Part shown: positions 59,341 to 64,000 of the stretch, in pieces | Layout of the letters: each line of letters starts with the position of its first letter | Numbering within the stretch: position 1 is the first letter of the stretch | NCBI GenBank assembly: GCA_024235875.1 | Contig: JACKLP010000001.1 | Location: 1 to 64,000, forward strand | Reading direction: 5' to 3' | Source of the DNA: Burkholderiaceae bacterium | GTDB lineage: Bacteria > Pseudomonadota > Gammaproteobacteria > Burkholderiales > Burkholderiaceae_E | Length of the DNA: 64,000 nt | The notes under the pieces: generated by a model | Told to the model about the DNA's origin: nothing | The model's input: only the letters and a program-made list of their open reading frames with translations | The model's database searches: none | Translations under genes and position numbers: made by a program

Positions 59341-61131
59341 ATGGCAGACGTTCTGAACCACCTCGCGAACAACCTGCCACGTCGGAAGTTCGACGCCGTC
59401 ATCGTCGGCGCAGGTGGCGCTGGTATGCGGTGCTCGCTGCAGCTCGCCGAAGCCGGATTCTCGGTGGCGGTCCTGTCGAAGGTATTCCCGACGCGCTCCC
59501 ACACGGTGGCCGCGCAAGGCGGGATCGGTGCGTCCCTCGGTAACATGAGCGAGGACAACTGGTACTGGCACATGTTCGACACGGTCAAGGGTTCCGACTA
59601 CCTCGGAGACCAGGATGCCATCGAGTTCATGTGCCGTGAGGCCCCGAAAGTCGTCTACGAGCTCGAGCATTTCGGGATGCCATTCGATCGCAACCCCGAT
59701 GGCACGATCTATCAGCGTCCGTTCGGTGGCCATACCGCGAACTTCGGCGAGAAGCCCGTACAGCGCGCCTGCGCCGCGGCAGACCGCACGGGCCATGCGT
59801 TGTTGCATACCCTCTATCAGCGCAACGTGAGCGCCCGGACGCAGTTCTTCGTCGAGTGGATGGCGCTGGATCTGATTCGTAACGCTGAGGGCGACGTTGT
59901 CGGCGTCGTTGCGCTCGAGATGGAGACCGGTGAGGTCATGGTCCTCGAGGCCAAGGTCACCGTCCTGGCGACCGGGGGCGCTGGGCGCATATGGGCCGCG
60001 TCCACCAATGCCTTCATCAATACGGGTGATGGCATGGGAATGGCCGCGCGAGCGGGGATCCCCCTCGAGGACATGGAGTTCTGGCAATTCCATCCCACCG
60101 GCGTCGCGGGTGCCGGTGTGCTCGTGACTGAAGGCGTTCGTGGCGAGGGTGGAATACTGCTCAACAAGGATGGCGAGCGCTTCATGGAGCGCTATGCCCC
60201 GACGCTGAAAGATCTTGCACCGCGTGACTTCGTTTCGCGATCCATGGACCAGGAGATCAAGGAAGGTCGCGGGTGCGGCCCGGATGCCGACCATGTGCTC
60301 CTCAAGCTCGATCATCTCGGCGCCGAAACGATCATGAAGCGGCTACCGTCGATCCGTGAGATCGCGATCAAGTTCGCCAACGTGGACCCTATCCGCGACC
60401 CGATCCCGGTCGTGCCCACCATTCACTACCAGATGGGTGGGATCCCGACCAATTTCAATGGTCAGGTCGTGGTTCCCAAGGGCGACGAACCGAATTCGAT
60501 CGTCAACGGGCTATATGCGATCGGCGAATGCGCCTGCGTGTCCGTGCATGGGGCAAACCGGCTCGGGACAAACTCACTGCTCGACCTGGTCGTGTTCGGG
60601 CGGGCCGCCGGCAATCACATCGTGACGTCCAGGCTCAACAAGGGCGAGCACAAGCCGCTGCCGTCGGACGCCGGAGACGCGACGCTGGCCAGGCTGGCCA
60701 AGCTGGAGCGTGACGGAGACGGCGAGAACACGCAGGAGGTCGCCAACGAGGTGAGGCGCACCATGCAGGCACACTGCGGCGTGTTTCGAACCTCCGAGCT
60801 GTTGGTCGAGGGAGTCAAGCGAATCGCAGAGCTCGACGAGCGTGCGGCTGCCGTCCGCATCAACGATCGTTCCAAGGTATTCAACACCGCGCGTGTCGAG
60901 GCCCTCGAGCTGGCCAACCTGATGGAGACGGCGAAGGCCACGATCGTGTCGGCCGAGGCCCGCAAGGAGAGCAGGGGCGCGCATGCCCACCGCGATTTCG
61001 AATCCCGCGACGATACCAATTGGCTCAAGCACACGCTCTGGTATTCGGAAGGGAGCCGCCTGGCATACAAGCCGGTGAACATGAAACCCCTGACCGTGGA
61101 CACCTTCGAGCCGAAGGCGCGCACGTTCTGA
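59341..61131 (+). CDS. sdhA: Succinate dehydrogenase flavoprotein subunit
   Basis: A 596-residue catalytic subunit that oxidises succinate to fumarate. FAD-binding VGAGGAGMR is at 22-30, and His54 in SHTVAAQGG is the covalent FAD attachment site. The substrate-binding segment HPTG and the active-site region around RGEGGILLNKDGERFMERY are intact, as is the C-terminal ending DTFEPKARTF. Flavinylation is probably helped by SdhE encoded just downstream. Confidence 0.98.
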   Translation: MADVLNHLANNLPRRKFDAVIVGAGGAGMRCSLQLAEAGFSVAVLSKVFPTRSHTVAAQGGIGASLGNMSEDNWYWHMFDTVKGSDYLGDQDAIEFMCREAPKVVYELEHFGMPFDRNPDGTIYQRPFGGHTANFGEKPVQRACAAADRTGHALLHTLYQRNVSARTQFFVEWMALDLIRNAEGDVVGVVALEMETGEVMVLEAKVTVLATGGAGRIWAASTNAFINTGDGMGMAARAGIPLEDMEFWQFHPTGVAGAGVLVTEGVRGEGGILLNKDGERFMERYAPTLKDLAPRDFVSRSMDQEIKEGRGCGPDADHVLLKLDHLGAETIMKRLPSIREIAIKFANVDPIRDPIPVVPTIHYQMGGIPTNFNGQVVVPKGDEPNSIVNGLYAIGECACVSVHGANRLGTNSLLDLVVFGRAAGNHIVTSRLNKGEHKPLPSDAGDATLARLAKLERDGDGENTQEVANEVRRTMQAHCGVFRTSELLVEGVKRIAELDERAAAVRINDRSKVFNTARVEALELANLMETAKATIVSAEARKESRGAHAHRDFESRDDTNWLKHTLWYSEGSRLAYKPVNMKPLTVDTFEPKARTF

Positions 61132-61157
61132 GCACGCATGATCCGGAGAAAGCGAGC

Positions 61158-61910
61158 ATGAATAGCGTTGTTCAAGCGCCGGCCAAGTCGGCCGCAACGG
61201 GTACGCGCGTGATGAAGTTCTCGATCTACCGCTACGACCCGGACAAGGACGCCCGTCCTTACATGCAGAGCCTGGACGTCGAGTTGCAGCCGACCGACAA
61301 GATGCTGCTCGACGCTCTTATGCGCATCAAGAGCGATATCGACGATTCGATCGCGTATCGGCGCTCGTGCCGCGAAGGGGTCTGCGGCTCCGACGCGATG
61401 AACATCAATGGCAAGAACGGCCTGGCGTGCATCACCAACCTGCGTGACCTGCAGGAGCCGGTCGTGCTTCGGCCCTTGCCGGGATTGCCGGTCGTGCGGG
61501 ATCTGATCGTCGATATGACGCAGTTCTTCAACCAGTATCATTCCGTTCGCCCGTTCCTCATCAATGATCAGCCGCCGCCCGAAAAGGAGCGTCGACAGTC
61601 GCCGCAGGAGCGAGAAGAGCTCGATGGGCTCTACGAGTGCATCCTGTGCGCTTGCTGCTCGACTTCGTGCCCGAGTTTCTGGTGGAATCCGGACAAGTTC
61701 GTGGGCCCGGCCGGATTGCTGCAGGCATATCGATTCATCGCTGACAGTCGGGATCAAGCGACCAGCGAGCGGCTGGACAACCTGGAGGATCCGTACCGGT
61801 TGTTCCGCTGCCACACGATCATGAATTGCGTCGATGTTTGCCCGAAGGGGCTCAATCCGACGCGTGCGATCGGAAAGATCAAGGAACTGATGGTACGCCG
61901 GGCGGTCTGA
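61158..61910 (+). CDS. sdhB: Succinate dehydrogenase iron-sulfur subunit
   Basis: A 250-residue electron-transfer subunit. The [2Fe-2S] ligands are in SCREGVCGSDAM and the following GLAC, and the [4Fe-4S] and [3Fe-4S] ligands in CILCACCSTSCPS and CHTIMNCVDVCPKGLNP. The ATG at 61158 was chosen over an in-frame start inside sdhA because it gives a normal N terminus. A GGAG-like site precedes it. Confidence 0.97.
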   Translation: MNSVVQAPAKSAATGTRVMKFSIYRYDPDKDARPYMQSLDVELQPTDKMLLDALMRIKSDIDDSIAYRRSCREGVCGSDAMNINGKNGLACITNLRDLQEPVVLRPLPGLPVVRDLIVDMTQFFNQYHSVRPFLINDQPPPEKERRQSPQEREELDGLYECILCACCSTSCPSFWWNPDKFVGPAGLLQAYRFIADSRDQATSERLDNLEDPYRLFRCHTIMNCVDVCPKGLNPTRAIGKIKELMVRRAV

Positions 61911-61912
61911 TC

Positions 61913-62200
61913 GTGGTCGACACCGTGCCTGCCGGGATCGGGCATCAGGCGGACCCGGCACAGCGGCGCCGACTGCGTTGGCGTGCTCGCCGTGGGCTTC
62001 TTGAGAACGACCTCATATTGACCCGGTTTCTCGATCGCTTCGAAGCCGGGATGAGCGACGAAGATGTCGCGGGATTGGATTTGCTCCTCGACCTTCCCGA
62101 CAACGAGTTGCTCGATCTGATTCTGGGGCGAACGCCCGCAAGCGGAGATTTGGCGAACGACCCCGTCGTGACCGTTCTCCGAAAGCTGCAGGAGGTCTAG
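61913..62200 (+). CDS. sdhE: FAD assembly factor SdhE
   Basis: A 95-residue protein of the SdhE/YgfY family, which helps attach FAD to SdhA. The conserved RGxxE motif is present as ARRGLLENDLILTRF near residues 30-44, and DxDVAGLDLLLDLPDNELLDLI follows. The GTG at 61913 lies two bases after the sdhB stop and gives the usual length. Longer in-frame readings would overlap sdhB. Confidence 0.92.
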   Translation: MVDTVPAGIGHQADPAQRRRLRWRARRGLLENDLILTRFLDRFEAGMSDEDVAGLDLLLDLPDNELLDLILGRTPASGDLANDPVVTVLRKLQEV

Positions 62201-62270
62201 CGCAGCGAATCCATGCGAGACGGCGTCGGCCATGCCGCGCCGAACGTGATACTTCGAGACAGGTGAACAG

Positions 62271-63578
62271 ATGAAAAGCGAGCACAAGGCAACCCTGAGT
62301 TTCTCGGACGGATCCCCGTCGGTCGAGTTCCCGATCTACCAGGGAACCGTCGGGCCGGACGTCATCGACATCCGAAAGCTCTATGGTCAGACGGGTAAGT
62401 TCACCTTCGATCCGGGCTTCATGTCGACAGCGGCCTGTGAGTCCAAGATCACGTATATCGACGGCGACAAGGGCGAATTGCTGTATCGGGGCTATCCGAT
62501 CGAGCAGCTTGCCGAGAACTGCGATTTTCTCGAGACATGCTACTTGCTGCTCAATGGCGAGCTCCCCAACGAGGCCGAGCGCCTGGATTTCGAGCATCGT
62601 GTCACTCATCACACGATGGTTCACGAGCAAATGACCCGCTTCTATGCAGGCTTCAGGCGTGATGCGCACCCGATGGCCATCCTGGTCGGCGTGGTCGGCG
62701 CGCTTTCGGCCTTCTACCACGACTCCACCGATATCAACAATCCCGACCATCGCTTCGTTTCCGCGATCCGTCTGATCGCGAAGATGCCGACGCTGATGTC
62801 CATGGCCTACAAGTACTCGTGCGGCGAGCCGTTCATGTATCCGCGCAACGAGCTCTCGTATGCAGCCAATGTCATGCACATGCTCTTTGCGACGCCGTGC
62901 GAGGACTACAAGCCGAATCCGATCCTCGTCAAGGCGCTCGATCGCATCTTGATTCTGCATGCGGATCATGAGCAGAACGCTTCTACCTCGACGGTTCGCC
63001 TGGCGGGTTCGTCGGGTGCGAACCCGTTCGCGTGCATTGCGGCAGGTATCGCGACGCTCTGGGGCCCTGCTCACGGCGGAGCGAACGAGGCGTGCCTCCT
63101 GATGCTCAACGAGATCCAGGAGCACGGCGGGATCGAGAAGATCGGTGCTTATATCGACAAGGTCAAGGATCCCGACTCGCCGGTGCGTCTGATGGGTTTC
63201 GGTCACCGTGTCTACAAGAACTATGACCCACGTGCCAAGTTGATGCGCGAGACCTGCCACGAGGTACTGAACGAATTGGGCCTCAAGGACGATCCGCTCT
63301 TCGCCCTCGCGATGAAACTCGAGCAGATCGCGCTCGAAGACGATTATTTCGTCAAGCGCAAGCTCTATCCGAACGTGGACTTCTATTCGGGCATCGTTCA
63401 ACGAGCGATGGGTATTCCGGTCGACATGTTCACCTGCGTATTCGCGTTGGCGCGCACGGTCGGCTGGATCGCCCAATGGAACGAGATGATCGGCGACAAG
63501 GACCAGAAGATCGGTCGGCCGCGTCAGTTGTTCACCGGCGCGCTTCGCCGCGATCTCGTGCCGATCGCGCAGCGCTGA
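62271..63578 (+). CDS. gltA: Citrate synthase (type II)
   Basis: A 435-residue hexameric-type citrate synthase. It has an N-terminal small beta domain, catalytic His in WGPAHGGANEA, His in GFGHRVYKNYDPRAK, and Asp in NVDFYSGIV. It draws on oxaloacetate from Mdh and feeds AcnA, both encoded on the opposite arm. A clear intrinsic terminator follows its stop codon. Confidence 0.97.
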   Translation: MKSEHKATLSFSDGSPSVEFPIYQGTVGPDVIDIRKLYGQTGKFTFDPGFMSTAACESKITYIDGDKGELLYRGYPIEQLAENCDFLETCYLLLNGELPNEAERLDFEHRVTHHTMVHEQMTRFYAGFRRDAHPMAILVGVVGALSAFYHDSTDINNPDHRFVSAIRLIAKMPTLMSMAYKYSCGEPFMYPRNELSYAANVMHMLFATPCEDYKPNPILVKALDRILILHADHEQNASTSTVRLAGSSGANPFACIAAGIATLWGPAHGGANEACLLMLNEIQEHGGIEKIGAYIDKVKDPDSPVRLMGFGHRVYKNYDPRAKLMRETCHEVLNELGLKDDPLFALAMKLEQIALEDDYFVKRKLYPNVDFYSGIVQRAMGIPVDMFTCVFALARTVGWIAQWNEMIGDKDQKIGRPRQLFTGALRRDLVPIAQR

Positions 63579-63597
63579 TCGTCTCGCTGCTGCGCGC

Positions 63598-63625
63598 AAA
63601 AGGCCGGCAATGCCGGCCTTTTTTC
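63598..63625 (+). terminator. Intrinsic terminator after gltA
   Basis: AAAAGGCCGGC (63598-63608) and GCCGGCCTTTT (63612-63622) form an 11-bp stem with loop AAT, ending in a T run at 63619-63624. It lies 20 bases after gltA and separates sdh-gltA from the sucA transcript. Confidence 0.93.
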
Positions 63626-63948
63626 TTCGAGTCGGCGCGCAAGTCGGGTGTCAGGCTGGGGCTCATTGGCTTCGCGTGAGTGGGTCGGGTTGTTGCAATG
63701 CAACACTCGGCTCGCACAACGGCACTACAAGGAGCCCGAAAGGCCGTCCATCCGAGCGGATTCTCCAGTCACGATACTCGAAGGGTTATGCTTTTCGCTT
63801 TACCGAATTTTGTCCGATGATGTAGAGCCACCCACCAAGCTCCGCGGGTGTTGGTGATCGTAAGCCGGTCACCGCGCCATGGCCTGCGCGCGTCGCGCGC
63901 GTGGCTTGCATCTTTGACGAGAAGCTCGTTTCAAAAGGTGATGCGTCC
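63626..63948 (+). promoter_or_regulatory. Non-coding region before sucA with a TGTTGCA inverted repeat
   Basis: This 323-base gap has no convincing gene. It holds the perfect inverted repeat TGTTGCA-A-TGCAACA (63691-63705), a good candidate operator, and an AT-richer stretch near 63780-63820. The sucA promoter should lie here, but I could not fix its -35 and -10 boxes. Confidence 0.5.
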
Positions 63949-64000
63949 ATGATGAGATCGTTCCAGTCGAACTCGTATCTGTTCGGCGGCAATGCGCCGT
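63949..64000 (+). CDS. sucA: 2-oxoglutarate dehydrogenase E1 component, 5' end only
   Basis: The first 17 codons, cut by the window edge, read MMRSFQSNSYLFGGNAP. This matches the typical betaproteobacterial OdhA/SucA N terminus (SNSYLFGGNAPYVE in relatives). E1 decarboxylates 2-oxoglutarate with thiamine diphosphate. Its place after gltA fits the conserved sdh-gltA-odhA order. AAAGGTG at 63935-63941 lies seven bases before the ATG. Confidence 0.85.
   Translation, partial: MMRSFQSNSYLFGGNAP

Noticed and set aside
62013..63599. A 528-codon open frame on the minus strand
   Set aside because: It is antisense to gltA and sdhE, both well supported, and its translation is rich in Arg, Asp and His as expected of a shadow frame.

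Overview
The window is a 64 kb stretch of GC-rich (mid-60s percent by eye) chromosome from a betaproteobacterium, most likely of the order Burkholderiales. This rests on gene content and order: hemC-hemD-hemX-hemY, trxB divergent from a Crp/Fnr-type regulator followed by ftsK-lolA-rarA-serS, the thrS-infC-rpmI-rplT-pheS-pheT-ihfA-merR block ending in a tRNA-Pro, and a GntR-sdhCDAB-sdhE-gltA-sucA run opposite mdh-prpB-prpC-acnA. I saw no insertion sequences, phage genes, CRISPR arrays or rRNA genes, so this is mostly core genome with a few accessory operons.

Layout. 1-3.4 kb: late tetrapyrrole genes (hemC end, hemD, hemX, hemY). 3.4-11.3 kb: mixed housekeeping genes on both strands (aldehyde dehydrogenase, ppa, a FemAB/GNAT-like protein, nadE, glnB, a small hydrolase, an Smr-domain protein, trxB). 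11.5-21.9 kb: a tight plus-strand run (Crp/Fnr regulator, ftsK, lolA, a D-threonine-aldolase-like PLP enzyme, an MFS exporter, rarA, serS, a PhoD-type phosphatase). 21.9-26.4 kb: a ugpBAEC glycerol-3-phosphate uptake operon with a textbook-spaced Pho box, so PhoD and Ugp look like a phosphate-scavenging unit. 26.4-29.3 kb: tRNA-Ser(CGA), a large DUF1631 protein and tRNA-Val(GAC). 29.4-37.5 kb: the translation block, headed by what looks like a threonine-codon transcription attenuator in front of thrS. 37.6-40.5 kb: a TAXI-type TRAP transporter.

40.6-47.8 kb is the main accessory operon: an ArsS-type radical SAM enzyme, a degenerate metallophosphoesterase, a TVP38-flavoprotein disulfide reductase fusion, a DUF547 protein, a family-2-like glycosyltransferase, and a nucleotidyl/glycosyl-transferase-like domain fused in frame to a DUF3047 domain across a Tat-like or membrane segment. 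Family associations suggest an arsenosugar-type or related modified-sugar pathway; no ArsM methyltransferase is present in the window.

47.8-64 kb is central carbon metabolism: a MASE1-EAL signalling protein, then (minus strand) mdh-prpB-prpC-lipoprotein-DUF3617-acnA, and divergently a GntR regulator, sdhCDAB-sdhE, gltA and the first codons of sucA (odhA). A perfect 16-bp palindrome overlies the -10 box of the gntR promoter between the two arms.

The most striking observations are the complete 1:2 / 2:3 / 3:4 attenuator architecture before thrS, the rSAM operon with its unusual fusions, the Pho box before ugpB, the gntR operator, and an intrinsic terminator placed just ahead of pheS. All pairings and motifs were read by eye; no folding program or database search was run.
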